The notes under the pieces: model-generated
Told to the model about the DNA's origin: nothing
Database searches by the model: none
The model's input: the letters and a program-made list of their open reading frames with translations, nothing else
Shown: positions 17,546 through 24,731 of the stretch, one piece after another
Layout of the letters: each line of letters opens with the position of its first letter
How positions within the stretch are numbered: the stretch's first letter is position 1
NCBI GenBank assembly: GCA_945869695.1
Contig: CAMBPV010000025.1
Location: 1 to 33,208, forward strand
Source: Prosthecobacter debontii
Lineage (GTDB): Bacteria > Verrucomicrobiota > Verrucomicrobiia > Verrucomicrobiales > Verrucomicrobiaceae
Reading direction: 5' to 3'
Length of the DNA: 33,208 bases
Made by a program: the position numbers and the translations under genes

Positions 17546-17912
17546 ACACGGTCACGCTTTCTTGTTGCGCCTCCGCTCCGATCTGGAAGCTGGCAGTGGC
17601 AGTCAATTTGTACAAATCACTCAAATTACGGCCATCACGATTCGTGAGTCCTGCGGGGTCGATGATGCTGGCATAGGTGCAGCCCAGCCTCTCATCCGCA
17701 GCGCTCATGGCCATCTCACCGGTCGTGGGTTTGTGCCGAGCCTCCTCCAAAAACGAGCGCAAGCCAATGCGGATCGCGTTTTCACGGTTTAATGAGTTGG
17801 CCACTTCCAAAGCGGAACTAAGAGAGCGCGCCAATCCCAAAACGGCGATGGAAAAAATGGTCAGAGCGATCACCAACTCGAGCAGAATGTAACCTTGTGA
17901 TCTGGGAGTCAT
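17517..17912 (-). CDS. gspI: Type II secretion minor pseudopilin GspI
   Basis: A 131-aa minor pseudopilin with a seven-residue leader (MTPRSQG) followed by YILLELVIALTIFSIAVLGL. Tyr replaces Phe at mature position 1, and Glu5 is kept. The rest is short, as expected for GspI, which forms the trimeric tip with GspJ and GspK. Gene order (between gspH and gspJ) and length are the main support. It overlaps gspH by 4 bp at its start and gspJ by 29 bp at its end. Confidence 0.86.
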   Translation of the reverse strand: MTPRSQGYILLELVIALTIFSIAVLGLARSLSSALEVANSLNRENAIRIGLRSFLEEARHKPTTGEMAMSAADERLGCTYASIIDPAGLTNRDGRNLSDLYKLTATASFQIGAEAQQESVTVYVYQPATKR

Positions 17913-18634
17913 TTGATGTCCGTGCTCTCCCTCACGATGTCGGCTGTCAACGAAGCGAATTCGATTTGAATGGAGGCCGTTTCATTCTCTAAACTCACCT
18001 TGAGGGGCTGGCAGATTCCGGTGGGCTGAAAGACCCACAGTTTGACGATCTCGCCTTCGACGGCCACGGGCGTGAGTTCATGCCAATACTGAACCGAGAC
18101 GCGCGTGCCCTCAGGTAGTTTGTATTCCTCCGTCCAGTCTTTAAAATCAGAGCTGCCAGTTGCCGACTTGGTGTAGATGACTTGGTCGCCCGTCGGTCGG
18201 CTGGCGTTGGTTTCATTCGCCAGTTCCTCTTCATCAGGTGGTGCTTCCGCTTCCTGTGCGACGCTGACCATGAACTCGTTCAAGTCTGCCAGCTGGAGAT
18301 AGGGAGATAAATATCGGGAAGCGGTAAACCCACCGCTGTGAATCACAATCTGATACGCCTTCTTTTCCCGCATCGCCCGGAGACGCGCTTCTTTGGCCAT
18401 TCGAGTAAGTTCCTGAATGGGCTCTCTCGCGGCCTGCTCTGCGCGGAGCCCTCTGAATGTGGGGATGGATGCCGCTGCAATGATGATCAAAAGGGTGAGG
18501 GCAATGACGATCTCAACCAGGGTGAATCCACCGCGAGAAAGTGAGAATGATGAGCGAATGGCAAACGAAGATGAGATGGTGCGTTGGGCCACATCTCCCC
18601 TTCGATTGGTCACTCTGAGCTCCTCATTCGTCAT
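17909..18634 (-). CDS. gspH: Type II secretion minor pseudopilin GspH with unusually long leader
   Basis: A 241-aa minor pseudopilin. The start is the ATG at 18634, which shares a base with the TAA of gspG (TAATG) and so would be translated by re-initiation; a TTG eight codons earlier is less likely. The prepilin site is RGG|FTLVEIVIALTLLIIIAAA, with Glu5 present, but the leader before it is 36 residues long instead of the usual 6-15. That leader (MTNEELRVTN... SSSFAIRSSF) is encoded by a degenerate inverted repeat at about 18541-18637 and looks like translated intergenic repeat rather than evolved protein. The mature part is larger than typical GspH, with an acidic loop at APPDEEELANET. It overlaps gspI by 4 bp. 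Confidence 0.87.
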   Translation of the reverse strand: MTNEELRVTNRRGDVAQRTISSSFAIRSSFSLSRGGFTLVEIVIALTLLIIIAAASIPTFRGLRAEQAAREPIQELTRMAKEARLRAMREKKAYQIVIHSGGFTASRYLSPYLQLADLNEFMVSVAQEAEAPPDEEELANETNASRPTGDQVIYTKSATGSSDFKDWTEEYKLPEGTRVSVQYWHELTPVAVEGEIVKLWVFQPTGICQPLKVSLENETASIQIEFASLTADIVRESTDIK

Positions 18635-18637
18635 TAC
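18541..18637. repeat. Degenerate palindromic GAATGA-type repeat covering the gspG/gspH junction
   Basis: On the + strand the left part (about 18541-18576, GTGAGAATGATGAGCGAATG...) and the reverse complement of the right part (about 18606-18637, GTAATGACGAATGAGG...) share a GAATGA/AATGACGAAT theme, so the segment is a loose inverted repeat. From memory, intergenic repeats of this type are common in Verrucomicrobia and Planctomycetes and, when translated, read as MTND/E... and SSFxIRxSSF, exactly what is seen in the GspH leader. The boundaries are approximate. Confidence 0.5.
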
Positions 18638-19092
18638 TTCGTGGCTCCGGCCTTCCAATTGCCGATGTCATCTTCATTCCCATCCACGCCGTCCTTGCCC
18701 ACGGAGTAAAGATCAAAAGGTTTCTTCGATTTGGTCGCTGGGTAACGGTACTTGTATTCCATGCCCCAGGGGTCCTTGGGCATCTCCTCCAAAAGCTGCG
18801 TCCAGCGCTCGGGCTGGGGTTCGGTTGTGGGCTTCTCGACGAGGGCCTTGATGCCTTGCTCCTGAGTCGGCACCCGGAGATTGCGGGCTTCGTAGAGTTG
18901 AAGCTGAGTGGAGATGTTTTGAAGGTCACCTTCCACGCGGGTTTCTTTGGCGACGTCAACATTGCCTTTCAGCATGTAGATAGAACCGGCAGCCAGGATG
19001 CTGATGATGGTCAGCACAATGACAATTTCGATAAGCGTAAATCCAGCGGAGCGAATCGCGCGAGGATGAAGTCGGGTGGATGTATTTTTCAT
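18634..19092 (-). CDS. gspG: Type II secretion major pseudopilin GspG
   Basis: A 152-aa major pseudopilin that polymerises into the pseudopilus. The leader is 17 residues, cleaved at SAG|FTLIEIVIVLTIISILA, with Glu5 present. The globular part has the GspG signature: EGDLQNISTQLQLYEARNLRVPTQEQGIKALV, then DPWGMEYKYRYP, then the calcium-binding loop FDLYSVGKDGVDGNEDDIGNW with its Asp cluster. Length and motifs are textbook. It follows gspF after 14 bp, and its TAA overlaps the gspH ATG. Confidence 0.96.
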   Translation of the reverse strand: MKNTSTRLHPRAIRSAGFTLIEIVIVLTIISILAAGSIYMLKGNVDVAKETRVEGDLQNISTQLQLYEARNLRVPTQEQGIKALVEKPTTEPQPERWTQLLEEMPKDPWGMEYKYRYPATKSKKPFDLYSVGKDGVDGNEDDIGNWKAGATK

Positions 19093-19106
19093 GGATTAGG
19101 ATAAAA

Positions 19107-20345
19107 TTAGCGGCCGCCGCGGATGCCGGAGACGGATTGGAAGATGGCTGACACAATGGAATACGCAACGAGGCCGACAATGACGGCCATGAACACGATG
19201 ATGACCGGGGAGATCAAGGCTGTCATGCGTTTGATCTTTTTGTCCAGTTCCTTGTCATAACGCACGGCGCATTTCTCCAGTGACTTGCCCAAGTTTCCGG
19301 TTTGCTCACCAACGGAGATCATGTCGATGAGCAAAAGAGGGAAGTGAGACACCTTCCGAAGTGAGCTTGAAAGGGTGGCGCCCTCGCTCACAAGGTTGGT
19401 AACTTTTGCGAGGAGGCTTTGAATGAAAACATTGGCCGAGATTTTGGAAACGAGTCGGATGCTATTCAGCAAGGGCACTCCGTTTGAAATGAGATTACCT
19501 AGCGAGTGGGCAAACTGTGCGTAGAAGCGAGTGGCCATCACGGGGCCAAAGAGAGGCAGTCGGAGCTTGGTGTCATGCCACCACATGAGGCCCTTCGGCG
19601 TGCTGATGTAAGCGCGGAAGAGGAGGGCGATCATGATCACAAACGTGAGGATCAGCCACCACCAGGAACCGATGAAGGTATTGAACTTGATGAGAATCTG
19701 CGTGGCCATCGGGAGTTTCTGACCGCTTTTGGAAAGGAGGTCCGTGATTTGCGGCACCATAAATGTCATGAAGACAATCATCAAAACGATGCACGCACCA
19801 ATCAGGAAGGCAGGGTAAATCATGGCCTGCGTGACCTTGCTCTGAAGCTCTGCCATCACCTGGAGATTGGCGGAGAGACGTCGAAGAATCGGTGCAAGCG
19901 AGCCGCTCACTTCTCCAGCTGCGGCGAGATTGCAGTAGAGATCATCAAAGCTCGGCGAGGCCTTCCGCAAGGCCTTCGAGAGAGTCGATCCCTCTCGAAT
20001 CTCCTCCCGGAGAATGGTGGCCACAGTCCGCACGGCGGCTGCCTCTTGCCGTTCTTGAATGACTCGAAGTGCTTGATCGATCTGCAATCCGCCGTCGAGC
20101 AAGTCAGCCAACTCTTCCGTGAAGAGAATCAGTTGTTGGCGTTTCAGTTTAACAGGCTGAAGACTTTCCTGTTTCTGCGCTGCTTTTGCCAAAGCTGCCG
20201 CACTTTTCACCTCCTCCGAAACTCGAACAGGTGTCAGGGCCTGCGACTCGAGTTTGCGATAGGCCTCGGCACGTGATCCCACGCTCAAGGTGCCGGATGT
20301 TTGCTGCCCGGTTGCGTTGATCGCAGTGTAGGAAAAGGAGGGCAT
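19107..20345 (-). CDS. gspF: Type II secretion inner-membrane platform protein GspF
   Basis: A 412-aa polytopic protein with two T2SSF domains (about 70-195 and 272-395) and three membrane helices (about 176-198, 227-247 and 377-402). The N-terminal FSYTAINATGQQTSGTL motif and the repeated ELADLLDGGLQIDQALRVI and FAHSLGNLISNGVPLLNSI segments are typical of GspF/PilC. It forms the membrane platform that couples the GspE ATPase to pseudopilin addition. It starts 3 bp after gspE and ends 14 bp before gspG. Confidence 0.96.
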   Translation of the reverse strand: MPSFSYTAINATGQQTSGTLSVGSRAEAYRKLESQALTPVRVSEEVKSAAALAKAAQKQESLQPVKLKRQQLILFTEELADLLDGGLQIDQALRVIQERQEAAAVRTVATILREEIREGSTLSKALRKASPSFDDLYCNLAAAGEVSGSLAPILRRLSANLQVMAELQSKVTQAMIYPAFLIGACIVLMIVFMTFMVPQITDLLSKSGQKLPMATQILIKFNTFIGSWWWLILTFVIMIALLFRAYISTPKGLMWWHDTKLRLPLFGPVMATRFYAQFAHSLGNLISNGVPLLNSIRLVSKISANVFIQSLLAKVTNLVSEGATLSSSLRKVSHFPLLLIDMISVGEQTGNLGKSLEKCAVRYDKELDKKIKRMTALISPVIIVFMAVIVGLVAYSIVSAIFQSVSGIRGGR

Positions 20346-20348
20346 GGA

Positions 20349-22046
20349 TTAGTCTCCTGAGCTTGTCACGGTCAGCACTTCATCGAGTGTCGTGCGGCCC
20401 TCAAATGCTTTTCTGTATCCGTAGTAACGCATCGGAATCATCCCGTCCTCCAGCGCTTGAGTTTTCAGGTCGGCGATGGTGGCACGGTCGTTCACTTTGA
20501 CCTGAAGCTTTTCGGTCATCATGCAGATTTCCATGATCGCCATCCGGCCCAGGAAGCCTGTGTTCCGGCAGTTGCGACAGCCAACGGGTTTGGACAGAGT
20601 TGACTTCCACTCCAAAGGAAATCCGATGGAGTTCAGGAAGCTGTCCTCGTAATGCGCGGGTTGTTTGCAATGCGGGCAAAGCGTGCGCACGAGCCTCTGA
20701 GCTTGAATGGCCCGAACTGAAGACGAGATCATGAAGGGCTCAATGCCCATGTCCAAAAGGCGCGAAATGCCGCCGACGGCATCATTGGTGTGGAGCGTGG
20801 AGAATACCAAGTGACCGGTCAACGCACCTCGGATGGCGATCTCAACCGTCTCGTGATCTCGCATTTCTCCCACCATGATCACGTTTGGGTCACCGCGGAG
20901 GATCGAGCGCAGTCCGGCCGCGAAAGTGAGATTGATCTCGGATTTCACGGCGATCTGCACGATTCCGTCGAGCTTATTCTCGACCGGGTCCTCAATGGTG
21001 ACGATGCGGCGTTCCTTCGTGTTTAGTTCCTTCAGAAAGGTGTAGAGCGTCGTGCTCTTTCCGGATCCTGTCGGCCCTGTTACGAGAATGATTCCATTCG
21101 GGCTGGCCAGCAGTTTTCGAATCTGCGCCTCGGTATCGGCATCGAGCCCAATTTTGGACATATCGAATTTCTGCCGCGTTAAAAGTCGGAGCGCCACGCT
21201 CTCGCCATTCACAGAGGGGATGGTGGCCACGCGAACATCGATCGGTTCACCATCGAGTTCCAGATTGATGCGACCATCCTGTGGCAAACGACGCTCGGCG
21301 ATGTCGAGGTTTGCCATGATCTTGAGGCGTGAGATCAGTGAGGACTGAAGCAATCGCATGTTGGGTGGAACCGGAACCTCCAAGAGTTTACCATCCACTC
21401 GATAGCGAATGCGGAGATCCTTTTCGAGAGGCTCCACGTGGATATCCGTGGCGCGCTCTTTCAGCGCTTCACGGAAGACCTGATTCACGAAGTTCATCAC
21501 CGTGGCTTCTTCATCCGCTGCATCGAGGACGTTGACTTCTTGGGCGAGATCATCGTGCTCGACGGTGCCGTCACGGCCTTCCAGGAGTTCTTCAAAGTTT
21601 TCAGCACCGACGCCATAGCCTTGGTGCAGGGCCTCCATGATCCGATGCCGACTGGCGATCTTCCAGTGAACCCGCTTACGCAATTCATGGCCCACGGCTT
21701 GGCGGGCATCCAGATTGAAGGGGTCGTAAGTGAGCAGTGTAACCTCGACGTTGCTCACATGGGAAGGGTAAACCCGGTGGCGCAGAGCCAATTTGGCGGG
21801 GAATCGATTGTGCATTCCGCCGGTTTCCTCCTCGGCGTCACTCTTGGCAAAACCGATGTGCAGGCTGTGAGCGATGATTTCTAAAAAACGATCCTCATCC
21901 ACAAGATTCGTATCCAAAGCGGCATCCATCAGGGGTTGCCGATTATCCGAAGCGGTCTCGAGTGCCACCCGGAGCCTCGCTTCATCACGGCAACCGGCCT
22001 CCTTGGCGCTTTTGAGAAAGAGTTCGATGAGGGATGGGGCGGGCAT
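20349..22046 (-). CDS. gspE: Type II secretion ATPase GspE
   Basis: A 565-aa (from the ATG at 22046) assembly ATPase that powers pseudopilus growth. A GspE N-terminal domain occupies about 1-150. Walker A is GPTGSGKS at 324-331, the Asp box IEDPVENKLDGIVQ at 351-364, Walker B RGDPNVIMVGE at 384-394, and the His box GHLVFSTLHTND at 411-422. A four-Cys zinc site is present (Cys457, Cys460, Cys490, Cys493). A GTG at 22124 would add 26 residues rich in Ser/Pro; I prefer the ATG because the recognisable domain begins there. It is the first gene of the gsp operon, which is divergent from the GHMP kinase; the promoter should lie between 22047 and 22187, but I cannot pick it confidently. Confidence 0.95.
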   Translation of the reverse strand: MPAPSLIELFLKSAKEAGCRDEARLRVALETASDNRQPLMDAALDTNLVDEDRFLEIIAHSLHIGFAKSDAEEETGGMHNRFPAKLALRHRVYPSHVSNVEVTLLTYDPFNLDARQAVGHELRKRVHWKIASRHRIMEALHQGYGVGAENFEELLEGRDGTVEHDDLAQEVNVLDAADEEATVMNFVNQVFREALKERATDIHVEPLEKDLRIRYRVDGKLLEVPVPPNMRLLQSSLISRLKIMANLDIAERRLPQDGRINLELDGEPIDVRVATIPSVNGESVALRLLTRQKFDMSKIGLDADTEAQIRKLLASPNGIILVTGPTGSGKSTTLYTFLKELNTKERRIVTIEDPVENKLDGIVQIAVKSEINLTFAAGLRSILRGDPNVIMVGEMRDHETVEIAIRGALTGHLVFSTLHTNDAVGGISRLLDMGIEPFMISSSVRAIQAQRLVRTLCPHCKQPAHYEDSFLNSIGFPLEWKSTLSKPVGCRNCRNTGFLGRMAIMEICMMTEKLQVKVNDRATIADLKTQALEDGMIPMRYYGYRKAFEGRTTLDEVLTVTSSGD

Positions 22047-22187
22047 TGAGGTTGGGAGGATAGAACGCGGAGCCAATGGCGAAGTTGCGGCGGATTTCTG
22101 TTTCTGCGATTCGAATCTGTTCACAAGTCGAAAGGGTGTTGATGGAAAGGGCTGAAGGCCTTAGCATCGGGGCTCTTTTTTCACTTT

Positions 22188-23192
22188 ATGCTCATCCGCA
22201 AGAAGGCTTATGCGCGCGCCGGTTTGGTGGGTAACCCGTCTGACGGTTACTTCGGGAAGACCATATCCTTCATCATCCGTGACTACTGCGCTGAAGTGTC
22301 GCTCTTTGAATCTCCCGAGCTCAGGATCGAGCCTAATGAGAGAGATCACTCCGTTTTTGATAGCATCGACTCTTTGGCAAGGGACGTGCGCCAGTTCGGT
22401 TATTACGGGGGCATCCGGCTGCTGAAGGCGAGCGTGAAGCGCTTCTTCGAATATTGCACCAAACAGGGACTTCCTTTGCATAGCAGAAATTTCACCCTGC
22501 GCTACTCCAGCAATATCCCGCCCCAGGTCGGAATGGCGGGCTCGAGTGCGATCATCACGGCTTGTTGGCGGGCTTTGCAGCAGTTCTACGAAATCGAGAT
22601 TGCCAAACATATCTTGCCGGGCTTGGTTCTCTCCGTGGAGAACGATGAACTCGGCATTCCGGCCGGACTTCAAGATCGTGTGATCCAATCGTATGAAGGG
22701 GTGGTCTTCATGGATTTCAATCGGGCCTCGATTGAGAAACGGGGTTACGGAACCTACGAAGAGCTGGATCCCGCTTTGCTGCCTCCTGTTTACGTGGCGT
22801 TCACGAAAAAGTTGAGCGAGGGAACGGAGGTTTTTCATAACGATATCCGCGGTCGGTGGAATCGCGGCGACCGTGAAATCGTGAGTGCCATGTATCACTG
22901 GGCGGGACTGGCTCAAAGGGTCCGTGATATGTTGCTGGCAGGGCGTGGCCTGGAGATCGGGCCGCTGCTGAACGAAAATTTTGATCTGCGTCGTCGCCTT
23001 TACAAGCTGGGGAAAGGAAACCTCGATATGGTCGAGGCGGCGCGTTCGTGTGGAGCGAGCGCCAAGTTCACCGGCAGTGGTGGGGCCATTGTGGGCACCT
23101 ACGATGATGATTCCATGTTTGCCAAGCTCCAGGAAACTCTCAGCCCGATGGGCATCGAGGTGCTGAAGCCGAAGATCGTTGCTGAAAGCTAA
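22188..23192 (+). CDS. GHMP-family sugar kinase, glucuronokinase-like
   Basis: A 334-aa GHMP kinase that should phosphorylate a sugar at the anomeric position with ATP. The three family motifs are present: motif 1 AGLVGNPSDGYFGKTIS (11-27), motif 2 PPQVGMAGSSAI (111-122, ATP-binding loop) and motif 3 GASAKFTGSGGAIVG (289-303). The GNPSDxYxGKTIS form of motif 1 is that of plant-type glucuronokinase rather than galactokinase or mevalonate kinase, so glucuronate 1-phosphate formation is the leading guess; a heptose kinase is an alternative. It is divergent from gspE and converges on the FmdB-like gene with only 4 bp between stops. A long antisense reading frame covers this gene but has no family features. 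Confidence 0.85.
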   Translation: MLIRKKAYARAGLVGNPSDGYFGKTISFIIRDYCAEVSLFESPELRIEPNERDHSVFDSIDSLARDVRQFGYYGGIRLLKASVKRFFEYCTKQGLPLHSRNFTLRYSSNIPPQVGMAGSSAIITACWRALQQFYEIEIAKHILPGLVLSVENDELGIPAGLQDRVIQSYEGVVFMDFNRASIEKRGYGTYEELDPALLPPVYVAFTKKLSEGTEVFHNDIRGRWNRGDREIVSAMYHWAGLAQRVRDMLLAGRGLEIGPLLNENFDLRRRLYKLGKGNLDMVEAARSCGASAKFTGSGGAIVGTYDDDSMFAKLQETLSPMGIEVLKPKIVAES

Positions 23193-23196
23193 AGAC

Positions 23197-23418
23197 TCAG
23201 TGGCAGCCGCAACCGGTTCCACAGGCTGCTCCAGACGAGGTGCTTCCCGTATTGTCTGGCGCTAAAAAGTTGATGTTGGCACCGAGAACCCGGCGCACCG
23301 GCAGACCTGACTCTGGATCATGGGTGAGCGCGTCGTCTTTCATGCTTTGCTTCACCTCAAAACGACGGGGCGCCTGGGTGGCATCAGCGGGGAGAGTCTC
23401 GTAAACGTAGGTTGGCAT
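23197..23418 (-). CDS. FmdB-like small protein lacking the zinc-ribbon cysteines
   Basis: A 73-aa protein. The frame MPTYVYETLP...RRFEVKQSMKDDALTHDPESGLPVRRVLGANINFL follows the FmdB putative regulatory family (MPxYEYxCxxCGxxFExxQSMxDxxLTxCPxCGxPVRR). The four ribbon cysteines are absent: the first CxxC is replaced by a longer TLPADATQAP segment, and the second becomes HDPES. A new Cys/His tail, CGTGCGCH (66-73), may bind metal. The function of FmdB proteins is not established. The gene is divergent from the third COG0523 gene and shares with it an operator-like palindrome, so it may be a zinc-sparing paralogue, although cysteine-poor FmdB proteins are also seen elsewhere without a known zinc link. 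Confidence 0.75.
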   Translation of the reverse strand: MPTYVYETLPADATQAPRRFEVKQSMKDDALTHDPESGLPVRRVLGANINFLAPDNTGSTSSGAACGTGCGCH

Positions 23419-23447
23419 GGTGTCAGCGGGAGTTTAGGAATGGGAAC

Positions 23448-23475
23448 GATATACGCAATGCTTATTCTTTGTTAA
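23448..23475 (-). promoter_or_regulatory. Putative sigma-70-like promoter of the FmdB-like gene
   Basis: On the - strand, TTAACA (-35, complement of 23470-23475) and TATATC (-10, complement of 23448-23453) are 16 bp apart, one and two mismatches from consensus. The -35 overlaps the palindrome at 23473-23495, so a bound repressor would block it. Predicted by eye only. Confidence 0.4.
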
Positions 23476-23497
23476 GCGCAATTTGATTGCGTTAAAG
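23469..23497 (+). promoter_or_regulatory. Putative promoter of the third COG0523 gene
   Basis: TTGTTA (23469-23474) and TTAAAG (23492-23497) are 17 bp apart, with the CGCAA-N5-TTGCG palindrome filling the spacer. Each box has about three consensus matches, so it is weak, as expected for a gene that is off until the repressor leaves. Predicted by eye. Confidence 0.3.
23473..23495. promoter_or_regulatory. Candidate Fur-family (Zur-like) operator A
   Basis: A 9-5-9 inverted repeat: TAAGCGCAA, five bases, TTGCGTTAA. The core CGCAA-N5-TTGCG is perfect. It lies between the divergent FmdB-like and COG0523 genes. The same design occurs twice before the five-gene operon at 30312-30360. A 23-bp palindrome fits the size of Fur/Zur boxes; the identity of the regulator is inference. 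Confidence 0.6.
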
Positions 23498-23521
23498 AGG
23501 TGCTGTAAAGAAAGTCTCCTC

Positions 23522-24694
23522 GTGAATGCCGATCCCATTTCTGAAACCCCACAAATTCGAATCACCGTTGTCACTGGCTTTTTAGGTTCTGGAAAGACCA
23601 CTCTTTTGCGCCGATTGCTCGCCGATGCTGAAAATCTGAGTCTGGGGGTGATCGTGAACGACATGAGCGAGTTGGAAGTCGATGGCGATTTGCTGCGCGA
23701 TCCAGAAAAGAGAAACGAGGAGTTGGGAAATTTTGTCAGCATCCACTCGGGTAGCATCAGCGGCCCAAGGCAGTTGAGTTTCGCCTCCGTTTTGGATGAT
23801 TGGAAAGGGCGTCGGGATCTGGATCACCTTATCATCGAGACCTCAGGGAGCACGCATCCTTGGCCCTTGATTCAGGAGGTCGCGGTGCGTCGAGAATACC
23901 GCCTGGAGATCTGGGTGACGCTGATCGATGCGCGAATGCTGAAGAGTGACTTGGAGTCAGGTCGGATGCTCCTCGGCACTCGCGAGGGCCATCTGGCACT
24001 CATGATTGATCAGGTCAAAGTGGCAAGCCACATCCTTCTGACCAAGACTGAGAAGCTTTCCTCAGCCGAACTAAGCGCGATGGCGAATCACCTGGAGAGT
24101 ATCAATCCCGAGGCCTGTTTGTTTGCGGTGAACTACGGACGAATCTCGTTCTCCAAGCTTCTGAACTCGGGTCAATTCAATCGGAAACGTGCGAACCAGA
24201 TCGCCCAGCCATGGAGGAAGAGGGTGAGTCTGGATGCTGCGGATTTTGGTATCGGAAGCACGGTTGTGAGTGACCCGCGTCCGCTGCACCCGAAGAGATT
24301 GTGGACGCTGTTTCGTGAGGGTTTGGGGTCGGGTATTCATCGGAGCAAGGGGTTCATCTGGTTGCCTTCGAGGGATCGAGATGTACTGCTTTGGAATCAG
24401 GCGGCGGGATCCATCGAGCTGGAACTCTCGGCGTATTGGAAAGCGGCCCTGGTGAAAAATCCCGATGGTAAATTGGTTCCCGAGGAGATCGCAGCATTGC
24501 AGGGAATGCTGGAGGGCACCCATCCTGTTTTTGGTGATCGGGCCTGTGATTTGACTCTCATTGGCAAGGATCTCGACCGGCAGATCTTTGCGGAAGCTCT
24601 CCGGGAGTGTTTCTGCACGGACGATGAAATCCGACACTGGGAGCAGGGTGGCGAATTCGAGGATCCATGGCCGAAGACCTTTCTACAGGTTTAG
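23522..24694 (+). CDS. COG0523/CobW-family GTPase with degenerate CxCC motif
   Basis: A 390-aa member of the COG0523 P-loop GTPase family of metallochaperones. I set the start at GTG 23522, because the first possible start of the frame (TTG 23483) lies inside the operator and promoter. Walker A is TGFLGSGKTT (18-27), and the IVNDMSELEVD segment (44-54) is typical of the ZigA/YciC branch. The metal-binding CxCC of the family (NGCICC) is replaced by SGSISG at 76-81, so all three cysteines are lost. The G4 motif is TKTE instead of NKxD. The C-terminal domain is kept (RPLHPKRLWTLFREG and RSKGFIWLPSRDRD). It faces a candidate Zur-like operator. It may be a zinc-independent paralogue or one with changed metal use; nucleotide specificity may also differ. 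Confidence 0.85.
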   Translation: MNADPISETPQIRITVVTGFLGSGKTTLLRRLLADAENLSLGVIVNDMSELEVDGDLLRDPEKRNEELGNFVSIHSGSISGPRQLSFASVLDDWKGRRDLDHLIIETSGSTHPWPLIQEVAVRREYRLEIWVTLIDARMLKSDLESGRMLLGTREGHLALMIDQVKVASHILLTKTEKLSSAELSAMANHLESINPEACLFAVNYGRISFSKLLNSGQFNRKRANQIAQPWRKRVSLDAADFGIGSTVVSDPRPLHPKRLWTLFREGLGSGIHRSKGFIWLPSRDRDVLLWNQAAGSIELELSAYWKAALVKNPDGKLVPEEIAALQGMLEGTHPVFGDRACDLTLIGKDLDRQIFAEALRECFCTDDEIRHWEQGGEFEDPWPKTFLQV

Positions 24695-24731
24695 CCCATG
24701 CATTTTCTATTGGGCCAAGCAACGGACGGAT

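Noticed and set aside
19506-20276. + strand frame of 256 aa opposite gspF
   Set aside because: Shadow of a clear GspF gene within a coupled operon.
22161-23222. - strand frame of 353 aa over the GHMP kinase
   Set aside because: Longer than the kinase frame but without any recognisable motif, whereas the + frame has all three GHMP motifs.
23450-23472. Possible second operator next to site A, starting from the CGCAA half-site at 23454-23458
   Set aside because: Only one half matches; the partner half is absent at the 5-bp spacing.
24693-24716. GCCCA/TGGGC hairpin between the convergent COG0523 and flavoprotein genes
   Set aside because: Five-bp stem without a T-run; too weak to call a terminator.
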